A stretch of DNA of 64,000 bases from positions 190,468 through 254,467 of the forward strand of contig DATLZZ010000003.1 of the NCBI GenBank assembly GCA_035573715.1, written 5' to 3'. Source of the DNA: JACPRL01 sp035573715. Its GTDB lineage: Bacteria > Acidobacteriota > Terriglobia > Acidiferrales > 2-02-FULL-67-57. The translations under genes and the position numbers were made by a program. Below, piece after piece: positions 52,436 through 61,526 of the stretch. Numbering within the stretch: the first letter of the stretch is position 1; each line of letters opens with the position of its first letter. The notes under the pieces were generated by a model, which made no database searches, was not told the DNA's origin, and was given only the letters and a program-made list of their open reading frames with translations.

Positions 52436-53452
52436 ATGAACCTGCCTCAGGGGCCAACGCCCCGTATGTTGGCGCGCCTTTCCGGCACGTCTGAAGTCGT
52501 GCCCTCCTGCGAGTTTCGACATCGCGGAGTATTGCCGCGGCTATTGTTTATTCTTGGCTTGCTGGTGCTGGCCGCGGCGGAGGCGCGGGCGCAACTGCCG
52601 CCGCCACCGCCGGCCGACGACTTCCACTACAAAGTCGGCGTGCAGTTGGTGCTGGTGCCCACCAGCGTCAGCACGCCGGTGGGCACGGCGCTGACCGATT
52701 TGAAGCAGGACGATTTCGAAGTTCTGGAGAATGGCCAGGCGCGCCCGCTGAAAGTGTTTGAGAAGTCGGTGGCGCTGCCGCTGCGGCTGGTGCTGATGCT
52801 GGATGCCAGCCTGAGCACGGCCAGCGAGCTCAAGACCGAAAAGGCGGCGATGGTGCGCTTCATCCAGAGGGTGCTGCGGCCGCAGGACACGGCGGCGCTT
52901 TGTGAATTCTCCGGCGGCGTGCGCGTGCTGGCCGATTTTTCCGGCAGCGCCAAGACGCTCGAAACGGCGCTCCGGAGCGTGAAGCCCAAGGCCGGCACCG
53001 CGCTCTACGACGCCATCCTCAAAGCCTCCGACAAGCTGCGCCAGCAGTCCGGCCGGCGCGTCATCGTGATTGTCAGCGACGGCAACGACACCACCAGCAA
53101 GGCCGACTTTCACGCCGCGCTGCGCGCGGCGCAGGAGGCCGAGGTCAGCGTGTTCTCGCTTATCGTGCGGCCGATTCCCGGCGAGAGCGGGCGCAACGTG
53201 CGTGGCGAGCACGCCCTCATCCAGTTGGCCGACCTGACCGGCGGGCTGGTATTCTTCCCCGCGCGCGCGGCCGATATGGACCAGTTCTTCGACAAGCTAA
53301 GCGACTTCCTGCGCACACAGTACCTGCTGGGGTACGAGCCGGCGCCGCCGGGCATCCGCGCCGAGTTCAGGACGATTGAGGTGCGGGTGAAGGGCAGACA
53401 GGATTACCGGATCCAGCACCGCAAGGGCTACTTCGTGGAGCCGCAACCGTGA
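52436..53452 (+). CDS. Exported VWFA-related protein
   Basis: 338 residues from the ATG at 52436. A hydrophobic export signal near residue 35 (LLFILGLLVLAAAEARAQ) is preceded by a long N-region, so a later start is possible. The first strand VQLVLVPTSVSTPVGTALTD LKQDDFEVLENG is the mark of the acidobacterial VWFA-related family. The VWA domain has MIDAS residues DASLST, the Thr in GTALYDAI and SDGNDTT. It would bind metal and a protein ligand outside the membrane. The GTG of the next gene overlaps its stop. Confidence 0.85.
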   Translation: MNLPQGPTPRMLARLSGTSEVVPSCEFRHRGVLPRLLFILGLLVLAAAEARAQLPPPPPADDFHYKVGVQLVLVPTSVSTPVGTALTDLKQDDFEVLENGQARPLKVFEKSVALPLRLVLMLDASLSTASELKTEKAAMVRFIQRVLRPQDTAALCEFSGGVRVLADFSGSAKTLETALRSVKPKAGTALYDAILKASDKLRQQSGRRVIVIVSDGNDTTSKADFHAALRAAQEAEVSVFSLIVRPIPGESGRNVRGEHALIQLADLTGGLVFFPARAADMDQFFDKLSDFLRTQYLLGYEPAPPGIRAEFRTIEVRVKGRQDYRIQHRKGYFVEPQP

Positions 53453-54243
53453 ACCGCTACCTGCAAGTGGCGGTGGAAATAGCCGGGCAGGCCGGCGCAC
53501 TGCTGGTGGATGAGTTCCGCAAGCGGCCGGAGTTTGAGTACAAAGGCGGGGCGGACATCATCACCGTGGCTGACCGGCGCTCCGAGGAGCTTATTGTCGA
53601 GCGGCTGCGGACTTTCTTTCCAGGGCACGCGATTGTGGCGGAGGAGGGAACGGGCGGCGAGACGCAGTCGGAGTTCTGCTGGTACGTGGACCCGCTCGAC
53701 GGCACCACCAACTTCGCCCACGGGTTTCCCGTCTTCGCGGTTTCGATGGCGCTGTGGTCGGGCGAGGAGGCGCTGGTGGGCGTGGTCCACGACCCGATGC
53801 GCGGCGAGATGTTTTACGCTGCCCGCGGCGAGGGCGCCTGGCTCAACCAGAAACGGATTCACGTCAGTCGCACCGAGAAGCTGTTTGAGAGCCTGCTGGC
53901 CACCGGCTTTCCCGCGCGCAAGCGCCACGCCAACCCCAACATTCATTACTACCACCGCTTCACGCTGATGTCGCACGGCGTGCGCCGGGCGGGCTCGGCG
54001 GCGCTCGACCTGAGCTACGTCGCTGCCGGGCGTTTCGACGGTTTCTGGGAATTCGGACTCAAGCCGTGGGACACGGCCGCGGGCGTGCTGCTGGTGCGCG
54101 AGGCCGGCGGCACGGTGAGCGACTTCCGCGGCCTGCCCTACAAGCTGGGCGGGAATGAAATCGCGGCCTCCAACGGCCTCATCCACCCCGAAATGCAGCA
54201 GGTGTTCGCCGAGCTGGCCGCCCAGGTGGCGCAATCGTCTTGA
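53449..54243 (+). CDS. suhB: Inositol monophosphatase family protein
   Basis: 264 residues from a GTG overlapping the previous stop (GTGA). The metal sites are AEEGTGG near residue 64, WYVDPLDGTTNFAHGFP near 78 and the C-terminal LKPWDTAAGVLLVREAGG near 203. RAGSAALDLSYVAAGRFDGF is the third family segment. It would dephosphorylate inositol 1-phosphate or a related small phosphate with Mg2+. CysQ- or FBPase-like substrates cannot be excluded. Cytoplasmic. Confidence 0.88.
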   Translation: MNRYLQVAVEIAGQAGALLVDEFRKRPEFEYKGGADIITVADRRSEELIVERLRTFFPGHAIVAEEGTGGETQSEFCWYVDPLDGTTNFAHGFPVFAVSMALWSGEEALVGVVHDPMRGEMFYAARGEGAWLNQKRIHVSRTEKLFESLLATGFPARKRHANPNIHYYHRFTLMSHGVRRAGSAALDLSYVAAGRFDGFWEFGLKPWDTAAGVLLVREAGGTVSDFRGLPYKLGGNEIAASNGLIHPEMQQVFAELAAQVAQSS

Positions 54244-54322
54244 GCGCGGCGCGAAACTTTACATCTCCAGAGGCGGATGGTAGAGTCAGCCGACTTGGGC
54301 GGGAGTTTCCCCGCGCATCCTG

Positions 54323-55135
54323 ATGCGATTCCGAAGCCCACGAACCCGGCGCCGGCATCAGTTGCACCTCACCCACCAGGCGATTTCTCTTTCGCGCCTG
54401 CCGGCGGAATTCACCGGGCTGCGCATCGTACATCTCAGCGACATCCACCACGGGCTCTATATGCCGCTGGAGCAGGTGGAGCGCGCGGTGAGGCTGGCGA
54501 ATAGTCTGCAGCCGGACCTGGTCGCGCTCACCGGCGATTTCGTCACCAACTCGCCCAACTATGTGGCGCCGGTGGCGGGGGCGCTGGGGAAACTGCAGGC
54601 GCGCCGCGGCGTGTTTGCCGTGCTGGGCAACCACGACTTCCGCGTGGGGGCCGACCGCGTCACCGCGGCGCTCGAGCGCCACGGCATCGAAGTGCTGCGC
54701 AACCGTCACGTGCGGCTGGGGAACAACGGTTCGTCGGTGGTGCTCGCCGGCGTGGATGACCACGGCTACGGCCAGGCGGACGTGCGTGCGGCCCTGCGCG
54801 GGGCGCAGGACGTGCCTTGCTCGGTGTTGCTGAGCCATAACCCGGCGGTGCTGCCCTGGGCGGCGCTGCACGGCGTCGATCTGATTCTCTCCGGCCACAC
54901 CCACGGCGGGCAGATGGACCTCCCGCGCTTCCGGCGGTTCATTCACCGGCGCGGCCTGCGCGTGCCGATTCGCTTCCGGCACGGCTGGGACCAGGTGGGC
55001 GACACGCAGATTTACATCAGCCGGGGCATCGGCACCGTGGTGGTGCCGCTGCGGCTGCGCTGCCCGGCGGAGATTCCGGTGCTGCGCCTGGAAGCCGCGA
55101 ACGGTCCCGCGCCAGCGCCGGCTGGCGGCGAATGA
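54323..55135 (+). CDS. Calcineurin-like metallophosphoesterase
   Basis: 270 residues. All five metal motifs are present: HLSDIHHG near residue 37, LTGDFVTNSP near 69, LGNHDFR near 96, LLSHNP near 170 and LSGHTHGGQ near 190. The layout matches the YkuE/LpxH-like branch, often phospholipid or nucleotide phosphoesterases. A very basic N-terminus (RFRSPRTRRRHQ) lacks a membrane helix. The stop overlaps the pyrimidine phosphorylase ATG, so it may take part in nucleotide turnover. Confidence 0.86.
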   Translation: MRFRSPRTRRRHQLHLTHQAISLSRLPAEFTGLRIVHLSDIHHGLYMPLEQVERAVRLANSLQPDLVALTGDFVTNSPNYVAPVAGALGKLQARRGVFAVLGNHDFRVGADRVTAALERHGIEVLRNRHVRLGNNGSSVVLAGVDDHGYGQADVRAALRGAQDVPCSVLLSHNPAVLPWAALHGVDLILSGHTHGGQMDLPRFRRFIHRRGLRVPIRFRHGWDQVGDTQIYISRGIGTVVVPLRLRCPAEIPVLRLEAANGPAPAPAGGE

Positions 55136-56436
55136 ACGTCGGCGAACTCATCCGCAAGAAGCGCGACGGCGGCGTCCTGACCAGTCAGGAAATCTCCTTC
55201 TTCGTCCAGCAACACACGGCCGGCAACGTCCCGGAATATCAGACCGCGGCGCTGCTGATGGCGATTTACTTCCAGGGGATGACGGCGGAAGAGACCGCGG
55301 CGCTGACCGAAGCGATGATGCGCTCCGGCGAAGTGCTGGATTTATCCGACCTGCCGGGGAAGAAGGTGGACAAGCACTCCACCGGCGGCGTGGGCGACAA
55401 GACCTCGCTGGTGCTGGCGCCGGCAGTGGCCGCCGCCGGGCTCATTGTGCCCATGATTTCCGGCCGCGGGCTGGGCCACACCGGCGGCACGCTCGACAAG
55501 CTCGAGGCCATTCCCGGCTTCAAGGTGCATCTCTCCTTGCGGGAGTTCCGCGCCGCGCTCGAAGACGTGGGCTGTGCGCTCATCGGCCAGACCAGGGAGA
55601 TTGCGCCGGCCGACAAGGACTTCTACGCGCTGCGCGACGTCACCGGCACCATTCCCAGCATCCCGCTCATCACCAGCTCCATCCTGAGCAAGAAGCTGGC
55701 GGAAGGGATTGACGCGCTGGTGCTCGACGTCAAAGTCGGCTCGGGCGCCTTCATGAAGGAACTCGAGGACGCTACCAAGCTGGCGGTCTCCATGCGCGGC
55801 ATCGGAACCCTGATGGGAAAGAAAGTCGTCGCGCTGCTCACCAACATGGACCAGCCGCTGGGACGCGCCGCGGGCAACGCGCTGGAAACCGCCGAGGCCA
55901 TCGAGACGTTGCACGGCGGCGGCCCGGAGGATTTCTGCGACCTCTGCCGCGAGCTGGCGGCGTGGATGCTGGTGCTGGGCGAAAAGGCGGAACGAATCGA
56001 GGAAGGCCGCGGGCTCTACGATGAATTGATTGAGTCGGGCGCGGCGGCGAAGAAGTTCAAGCAGATTATCGCCCGGCAGGGCGGCGACCCGGCAGTGGTG
56101 GATGACGTCCAGCGGCTGCCACAGGCGAAACACCGCGAGGACTACGTCGCCGCCGAAAACGGCTACATCACCGGCATTCAGACCGAGCGGCTCGGCTGGG
56201 CCTGCGTGGCGCTGGGGGCGGGCCGCGAGCGCGTCGACCAGGCGGTTGATCCCGCCGTGGGACTGATGTTCCACAAGAAAGTCGGCGACGCGGTGCAGAA
56301 GGGTGAGCCCCTGGCGACGCTCTACTTCAATCAGGCGGAGAAGGTTCCCGAGGCGCGGCGCTGGCTGGAGGGCGCGTTCCAGATCGGCGCCGCGCGGGTC
56401 GAGCCGCCGCCGCTGGTTCTGAAAACCTTGGACTAG
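55132..56436 (+). CDS. Pyrimidine-nucleoside / thymidine phosphorylase
   Basis: 434 residues. The family signature SGRGLGHTGGTLDKLEAIPGF is near residue 110; KVDKHSTGGVGDKTSL near 79 is the phosphate site and RDVTGTIPSIPLITSSILSKK near 168 the pyrimidine site. LVLDVKVGSGAFMK binds the base. The C-terminal domain is present (YVAAENGYITGIQTERLG). The length and HSTGGVGDK form fit Pdp/DeoA; Pdp-type broad specificity is likely in this setting. It would release uracil or thymine and (deoxy)ribose 1-phosphate. ATGA overlap with the phosphoesterase; NupC follows 30 bases later. Confidence 0.92.
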   Translation: MNVGELIRKKRDGGVLTSQEISFFVQQHTAGNVPEYQTAALLMAIYFQGMTAEETAALTEAMMRSGEVLDLSDLPGKKVDKHSTGGVGDKTSLVLAPAVAAAGLIVPMISGRGLGHTGGTLDKLEAIPGFKVHLSLREFRAALEDVGCALIGQTREIAPADKDFYALRDVTGTIPSIPLITSSILSKKLAEGIDALVLDVKVGSGAFMKELEDATKLAVSMRGIGTLMGKKVVALLTNMDQPLGRAAGNALETAEAIETLHGGGPEDFCDLCRELAAWMLVLGEKAERIEEGRGLYDELIESGAAAKKFKQIIARQGGDPAVVDDVQRLPQAKHREDYVAAENGYITGIQTERLGWACVALGAGRERVDQAVDPAVGLMFHKKVGDAVQKGEPLATLYFNQAEKVPEARRWLEGAFQIGAARVEPPPLVLKTLD

Positions 56437-56466
56437 TCCACCTTCAAGATTCCGCAGGAGGGACGC

Positions 56467-57705
56467 ATGGAACGGTTGATGGGGCTGCTGGGCATCGTGG
56501 CGATGCTGGGAATTGCCTACCTGTGCTCGAGCAACCGGCGCGCGATTCGGTTGAAGACGGTGGTGGTCGGGCTGGTCCTGCAATTCGTCTTCGCGCTCTT
56601 CGTGCTGAAGACGGAGCCCGGCGTCAAGCTGTTCCGGACGCTGGGAGAGTTGGTGACCAGCTTCCTGCACCTGTCGCGAGCAGGCTCGGAGTTTGTGTTC
56701 GGGCAGTTGGGCTCGGCGGGCAGCGACTTCGGCAAGAACTACGGTATCGTGTTCGCCTTTGACGTCCTGCCCACGATTATCTTTGTCGCCGCCTTCTTCG
56801 CCATCCTCTACTACTACGGCATCATGCAGCAGGTCATCAAAGCGTTCGCGTGGCTGATGTCGCGGCTGATGGACGCCAGCGGCGCCGAGTCGGTCACGGT
56901 GGCGGCGAGCGTGTTCGGCATGGGGCAGACCGAAGCGCCGCTTTCGATTCGTCCCTACATCGCCAAGCTGACGATGTCGGAGATGATGACCATCATGACC
57001 TCCGGCATGGCGCACATCGCCGGCGGCGTGATGGCGGCCTACATCGCCTTCGGCGCCGAGGCGCGCCACCTGCTGACCGCCGTGGTGATGACGGCGCCGG
57101 GAACCATCATGCTGGCCAAGATGTTCGTGCCGGAAACCGAATCGCCGGTGACGGCGGGCGTGGTGAAAGTCGAGGTGGAGCGCACCGACCCGAACATTCT
57201 CGGCGCCACGGCGCGCGGAACCACCGATGGGTTGCACCTGGCGCTGAACGTCGCCGCCATGCTGATTTCGTTTCTGGCGCTGATCGCGTTCGTGAATTGG
57301 GTGCTGGCGGGCTTGCACAACCTGGCGTGGTTTTTCCCCGGCAGCTTGCAGCAGATTCTCGGCTGGATTTTCAGCCCTGTTGCCTGGCTGCTGGGCGTGC
57401 CGTGGGGCGAAGCGACGACGGTCGGCAACCTGCTTGGGCTGCGCATGGTGACCAATGAGTTCGTCGCTTTCGCCCAACTGGGCGACGTCATCAAAGCCGG
57501 CGGGCTGAGTGAGCGATCGATCACCATCTCAACCTTTGCGCTGTGCGGCTTCGCCAACTTCAGCTCGATTGGGATTCAGATTGGCGGCATCGGCGCGCTG
57601 GCGCCGGAGCGGCGGAGCGACCTGGCCAAGCTCGGCTTCCGCGCCATGATCGCCGGCACGATGGCCAATTTCATCTCCGCGGCCATCGCCGGCATTCTGC
57701 TATGA
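56467..57705 (+). CDS. nupC: Concentrative nucleoside transporter
   Basis: 412 residues with about ten membrane helices. CNT motifs are present: VFGMGQTEAPLSIRPYI near residue 152, TSGMAHIAGGVMAAYIAFG near 178, TNEFVAFAQLG near 325 and CGFANFSSIGIQIGGIGALAP near 360. It imports nucleosides with Na+ or H+. A GCAGGAGGGA ribosome site lies before the ATG. The flanking phosphorylases would cleave what it imports, so this is a coherent salvage operon. Confidence 0.93.
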   Translation: MERLMGLLGIVAMLGIAYLCSSNRRAIRLKTVVVGLVLQFVFALFVLKTEPGVKLFRTLGELVTSFLHLSRAGSEFVFGQLGSAGSDFGKNYGIVFAFDVLPTIIFVAAFFAILYYYGIMQQVIKAFAWLMSRLMDASGAESVTVAASVFGMGQTEAPLSIRPYIAKLTMSEMMTIMTSGMAHIAGGVMAAYIAFGAEARHLLTAVVMTAPGTIMLAKMFVPETESPVTAGVVKVEVERTDPNILGATARGTTDGLHLALNVAAMLISFLALIAFVNWVLAGLHNLAWFFPGSLQQILGWIFSPVAWLLGVPWGEATTVGNLLGLRMVTNEFVAFAQLGDVIKAGGLSERSITISTFALCGFANFSSIGIQIGGIGALAPERRSDLAKLGFRAMIAGTMANFISAAIAGILL

Positions 57706-57732
57706 TGCTCGCCCCGCGACGGGGCAATCAGG

Positions 57733-58560
57733 ATGAGTGAATACGAGAAGGCGCAGGAGGCGGCGCGGTTCCTCGAGCAGCGGGTGAAGCTGCGGCCGCG
57801 CATCGCGCTGGTGCTGGGCTCGGGCCTGGGCGCGTTCGCCGAGTCGCTGAAAGACGCCGCCATCATTCCCTACAAAGAGATTCCGCACTTTCCGGTCTCG
57901 ACCGCGATCGGTCACGCCGGGCGGCTGGTCGTCGGCAAGTGCAGCGGCGTGGCGGTGGCGGCGATGCAGGGCCGCGCGCACTACTACGAAGGCTACACGA
58001 TCCAGCAGGTGGTTTTTCCCGTCCGCGTGCTGCGGCTGTTCGGGGTGAGAACGCTGGTGCTGACCAACGCGGCCGGCGGCATCAACCGGCGGATGCGCCA
58101 GGGCGGGCTGATGCTCATCACCGACCACATCAACCTGCAGGGGACGAACCCGCTGCTGGGGCCGAACGACGAGCGCTTCGGGCCGCGCTTTCCCGACATG
58201 ACCGAGGCGTACTCGAAGAAGCTGCGCGACATCGCCCGGCGGATGGCGCGGCGGCAGAAGCTGCGGCTCTACGAAGGCGTCTACGCCGCCGTGCACGGGC
58301 CCAGCTACGAGACGCCGGCGGAGATTCGCGCCCTGGCGCGCCTGGGCGCCGACGCGGTGGGGATGTCGACCGTGCCCGAAGTCATCGCCGCCAATCACAT
58401 GGGCATGCAGGCGCTGGGAATTTCCTGCGTCACCAACATGGCCGCGGGGCTCTCGAAGAAGAAGCTCAGTCACGATGAGGTGCTGGAAACCGGCGAGCGG
58501 GTGGGCAAACAGTTCAGCGCGTTTCTGGCGGCGCTCATCCCCGAGTTGGCGAAAGAATAG
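57733..58560 (+). CDS. punA: Purine-nucleoside phosphorylase
   Basis: 275 residues, the trimeric PNP type. LVLGSGLGAFAE near residue 27 binds phosphate; GHAGRLVVGKC, MQGRAHYYEGY, NAAGGIN, GPSYETPAEIRALARLGADAVGMSTVPE (the base site with the family Glu, and the Met-Ser ribose site) and ISCVTNMAAG follow. It cleaves inosine or guanosine to base and ribose 1-phosphate. The purine base could feed the urate operon at the start of the window, though the two are 52 kb apart. Confidence 0.93.
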   Translation: MSEYEKAQEAARFLEQRVKLRPRIALVLGSGLGAFAESLKDAAIIPYKEIPHFPVSTAIGHAGRLVVGKCSGVAVAAMQGRAHYYEGYTIQQVVFPVRVLRLFGVRTLVLTNAAGGINRRMRQGGLMLITDHINLQGTNPLLGPNDERFGPRFPDMTEAYSKKLRDIARRMARRQKLRLYEGVYAAVHGPSYETPAEIRALARLGADAVGMSTVPEVIAANHMGMQALGISCVTNMAAGLSKKKLSHDEVLETGERVGKQFSAFLAALIPELAKE

Positions 58561-58563
58561 GAA

Positions 58564-58582
58564 CCACGAATGAACACAGATA
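58564..58582 (+). repeat. CGAATGAACAC repeat, copy at cdd start
   Basis: CCACGAATGAACACAGATA spans the annotated ATG of cdd and is repeated with two changes at 59004-59022 after cdd. Confidence 0.7.
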
Positions 58583-58992
58583 GAGGGAAACTACAAGTCA
58601 CGGGCACACAACGAAAGTTGGTGGCCGCGGCGAAGAAGGCACGCAAGAGGGCGGTGGCGCCGTTTTCGCGGTTCAAAGTCGGCGCAGCGCTGGAGACGAC
58701 GCGCGGGCGCGTCTATCTGGGCTGCAACATCGAGAACGCCAGCTACGGCCTGACGCTGTGCGCCGAGCGCACCGCCATCTTCAAGGCGGTGTCGGAAGGC
58801 GAGCGACGGTTCAAACGGATCGCGGTGGTGGCCGACACCGAGCGGCTCACCGCGCCCTGCGGCGCCTGCCGGCAAATCATCTGGGAGTTTTGCGGCGACT
58901 GCGAAGTCATTATGGCGAACCTGAAGGGCAAGGTGGAAGTGCATCGCATGCTCGACCTGATCCCCGAACCCTTCGACCGCCGGCAGCTCTGA
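58570..58992 (+). CDS. cdd: Cytidine deaminase
   Basis: 140 residues. Zinc site: LCAERTAIFKAV near residue 63 (Cys and catalytic Glu) and TAPCGACRQIIWEF near 97 (two Cys). PFSRFKVGAAL and GCNIENASYGLT bind the nucleoside. It turns cytidine or deoxycytidine into uridine forms for the phosphorylase upstream. The ATG lies inside a dispersed repeat (CGAATGAACAC), so the first 16 residues may be repeat-derived and a TTG/GTG at 58618-58621 (LVAAAKKARKR) may be the true start. Confidence 0.9.
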   Translation: MNTDRGKLQVTGTQRKLVAAAKKARKRAVAPFSRFKVGAALETTRGRVYLGCNIENASYGLTLCAERTAIFKAVSEGERRFKRIAVVADTERLTAPCGACRQIIWEFCGDCEVIMANLKGKVEVHRMLDLIPEPFDRRQL

Positions 58993-59003
58993 AGCTTGCC
59001 AAG

Positions 59004-59022
59004 CCGCGAATGAACACGGATA
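59004..59022 (+). repeat. CGAATGAACAC repeat, copy after cdd
   Basis: CCGCGAATGAACACGGATA lies between cdd and the amidohydrolase gene and matches the sequence at 58564-58582 with two changes. Together they bracket cdd. Confidence 0.7.
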
Positions 59023-59029
59023 AAAACGG

Positions 59030-60445
59030 ATGAGCAGAAGAAGACTGACGGGCGCGCTGCTGCTGTCGTTCATCGTGCTGTTCAGCGTGTCGGCGCGGGC
59101 GGCGGAGAGGGTGCGCGTCGATCTGCTGATAACGGGCGGGACCGTCGTCACCGTGGATGCGGAGCGGCGCGTGATCGAAAACGGTGCCGTCGCCATTCGC
59201 GGCGAGCGCATCGTGGCGGTCGGGCCGGCGGCGGAGCTGGAAAAGAAGTACAAGCCGCGGCGACGGCGGCGCGCCGACGGTCGGCTGATTCTTCCCGGGC
59301 TCATCAACACCCACACGCACGCGGCGATGAGCCTCTATCGCGGCGTGGCCGACGACCGCTCGCTGGAAGACTGGCTGCACAACTTCATCTTCCCGCTGGA
59401 AGCCAGGTTCACCACCAAGGACTTCGTCTACTGGGGCACGCTGCTGGCGGCGCTGGAGATGATTCGCGGCGGCACCACTACGTTCACCGATATGTACTAC
59501 TTCGAGGATGAAGTGGCGCGCGCGGCCGAGCAGGCGGGCCTGCGCGTGGTGGCGGGGCAGACCGTGCTGGATTTTCCTGCGCCGGATTACAAGACGCCGG
59601 CCGAGGCGCTGCGGGCCACGGAAGAGTTCATTGCGCGGTGGAAGAATCACAGCCTGGTCGTGCCGGTAGTCGCGCCGCACTCGGCCTACACCTGCTCGGC
59701 GGAAACGCTGCGCGCCTCGGCGGCGCTGGCGGAGCGCGCGGCCAGCGGGCCGCTGCTGATTCACCTCGCCGAGTCGAAAGGCGAGATGGAAACCGTGCGC
59801 TCGAAGCACGGGCAGACGCCGGTGGCGTATCTGGCCGGGCTGGGCGTGTTCGACGTCCACACGCTGGGCGCGCACTGCATTTACGTGGATGCCACCGACC
59901 GCAAGACGCTGGCAGAGAAAGGCGTGGGCTGCGCGCACAATCCGTCCAGCAACATGATGATTGCCGCGGGCGTCTCGCCGATTACCGCGCTGCGCGCGGC
60001 GGGCGTCGCGGTCGGGCTGGGCACCGACGGGCCCGCGGGCAGCAACAACGACTTCAATATGTGGGAAGAGATGGACCTGGCGGCGAAGCTGCAGAAGGTT
60101 TCGCTCGACAACCCGCAGGCGCTCAAGGCGGCCGACGCGCTGGCGATGGCCACGCGCGAGGGCGCGCGGGCGCTGGGGCTGGAGAAGGAAATCGGTTCGC
60201 TCGAAGCGGGCAAGCGCGCCGACCTCATCATTGTGCGTCGCGACGCGCCGCACGCGATTCCGTTCTACGACGTGTACTCGCAGATTGTGTATTCGCTCAA
60301 GGCGTCGGACGTGGAGACCACTATCGTCAACGGCCGCGTGCTGATGGAGCGCGGCCGCGTGTTCACGCTCGACGAAGCCGCCATCCGCGCTCAGGCCGAC
60401 CGCTTCGCCGCCGCGATTCGCGACTCTCTCCGCCAGAAGCCATAA
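59030..60445 (+). CDS. Exported adenosine/S-adenosylhomocysteine deaminase-like amidohydrolase
   Basis: 471 residues. The core is MtaD/SsnA-like: LPGLINTHTHAAMSLYRGVADD near residue 89 (two metal His), VAPHSAYTCSAETL near 216, IHLAESKGEM near 243, GAHCIYVDATD and GLGTDGPAGSNNDFNMWEEM near 330. The last gives the metal Asp and nucleoside-contact residues. It would deaminate adenosine-type compounds or related heterocycles. Unusually, it begins with a signal peptide (LTGALLLSFIVLFSVSARAAE), so it may act in the periplasm, ahead of import by NupC. Confidence 0.87.
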   Translation: MSRRRLTGALLLSFIVLFSVSARAAERVRVDLLITGGTVVTVDAERRVIENGAVAIRGERIVAVGPAAELEKKYKPRRRRRADGRLILPGLINTHTHAAMSLYRGVADDRSLEDWLHNFIFPLEARFTTKDFVYWGTLLAALEMIRGGTTTFTDMYYFEDEVARAAEQAGLRVVAGQTVLDFPAPDYKTPAEALRATEEFIARWKNHSLVVPVVAPHSAYTCSAETLRASAALAERAASGPLLIHLAESKGEMETVRSKHGQTPVAYLAGLGVFDVHTLGAHCIYVDATDRKTLAEKGVGCAHNPSSNMMIAAGVSPITALRAAGVAVGLGTDGPAGSNNDFNMWEEMDLAAKLQKVSLDNPQALKAADALAMATREGARALGLEKEIGSLEAGKRADLIIVRRDAPHAIPFYDVYSQIVYSLKASDVETTIVNGRVLMERGRVFTLDEAAIRAQADRFAAAIRDSLRQKP

Positions 60446-60449
60446 CCAA

Positions 60450-60500
60450 AGCAGGTTCCTCGACTTCGTCCCGAGTGCGCCGGAACTTCGCTCGGAATGA
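60450..60500. repeat. Dispersed palindrome fragment between convergent genes
   Basis: CCGAG (60471) and CTCGG (60491) flank GGAACTTCG in a CGTCCCGAG...CTCGGAATGAT context. It resembles the right half of the TGTCATCCCGAGC-type element at 51580 and may act as a terminator between convergent genes. Confidence 0.5.
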
Positions 60501-60513
60501 TAATCGTAGGAGA

Positions 60514-61524
60514 TCAGCCGCCGGATCGGCGGGTTTCCGAACGCTGCTTGAAGAGCTTGACCGCGTTGGCGCGCAGGGTTTCGGGAATGTTGCGATTCTT
60601 GGTGATGAACTTGAGGTCGTTGGTCGTCATGCGGTTGAGCAGCGTGAGCGAAACATCGAGCGGCGTGCGCGGGTTGTTGATGAGGTTGCGCGCGATGACG
60701 TAGTTCTTCATGAACTTGCGGCTCGAGGCGATGATGCGCAGCACTTCGTCGGCCACGTTTTTCATCGTGGCGAAGTTCTCGACTTCGGTGTCGGACAGCT
60801 TGGGCGACTGGAGCACGGCGCGATAGACGACCTTGGCCGGGTCGCGAATCAGAATCATCCGCGTGTCCTTGTCGCCCTTGAGCCCCGCCTGGATGCGCTC
60901 GGAGACGCTCATGCGGGCGATCTTCTGCGTCAGGCTCATCCGCTCGCGCTTCTGCTCTTCCGCCAGCAGCTTTTCTTCCTCCTCTTCGCGGGCCAGCGCG
61001 GCTTCGAGCTCGGCCTGGGCGGCGAGGAGTTTCTGGTTCAGCGCCTCGAGGCGCTGACGGAGTTCGCCGGCAACATCGCGGCGCTGAAGCACGGCGGTGA
61101 GGAAACTCGGCAGCGCTTCCAGCCGCTCTTCATCGGCGGCGATGGATTGAATCTGCTCCAGCCGCAGCCGCGGCACGAGCGGCGCCAGCGCGACATCGTC
61201 GGCGTTGGCGTGCGCCGCAATGGCGTCGCGCAGCGCGTCGGGCACGTCCTTCTGCGCGGCGAAGTAGGCGAGCACTTCCGCGGAGCAATCCGGCCGCGAG
61301 AGCAAGGGAAGGACTCTTTCCGGCGGCCAGCAGGCGAGCGTCTCGCGCGCCGCGTCGGCGCAGGTCGGGTCGGCGTCATGCGCGAGAATAACCAAAATTT
61401 CGAGCTGCTCGTCTTCCGAAACTGGAAACACGCCGCGCGACGCCTGGCGCTTGACGTGGCTGGAGGCTTTGCCGCTTCGAATCGCCTCCAGCAAGACTTG
61501 CTCTTCCGGCGGAGGCGCGCCCAT
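60514..61524 (-). CDS. HEAT-like repeat and coiled-coil protein
   Basis: 336 residues, soluble, no named family recognised. The N-terminal half has repeated helix pairs (EILVILAHDADPTCADAARE, VLPLLSRPDCSAEVLAYFAA, LAPLVPRLRLEQIQSI) like HEAT or DUF2336 solenoids. A long acidic coiled coil spans about 160-200 (LEAALAREEEEEKLLAEEQKR). A conserved-looking C-terminal helical part follows (SVSERIQAGLKGDKDTRMIL, RNLINNPRTPLDVSLTLL). It starts 3 bases after the RodZ-like stop, so the two form an operon. Confidence 0.7.
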   Translation of the reverse strand: MGAPPPEEQVLLEAIRSGKASSHVKRQASRGVFPVSEDEQLEILVILAHDADPTCADAARETLACWPPERVLPLLSRPDCSAEVLAYFAAQKDVPDALRDAIAAHANADDVALAPLVPRLRLEQIQSIAADEERLEALPSFLTAVLQRRDVAGELRQRLEALNQKLLAAQAELEAALAREEEEEKLLAEEQKRERMSLTQKIARMSVSERIQAGLKGDKDTRMILIRDPAKVVYRAVLQSPKLSDTEVENFATMKNVADEVLRIIASSRKFMKNYVIARNLINNPRTPLDVSLTLLNRMTTNDLKFITKNRNIPETLRANAVKLFKQRSETRRSGG

Positions 61525-61526
61525 GG

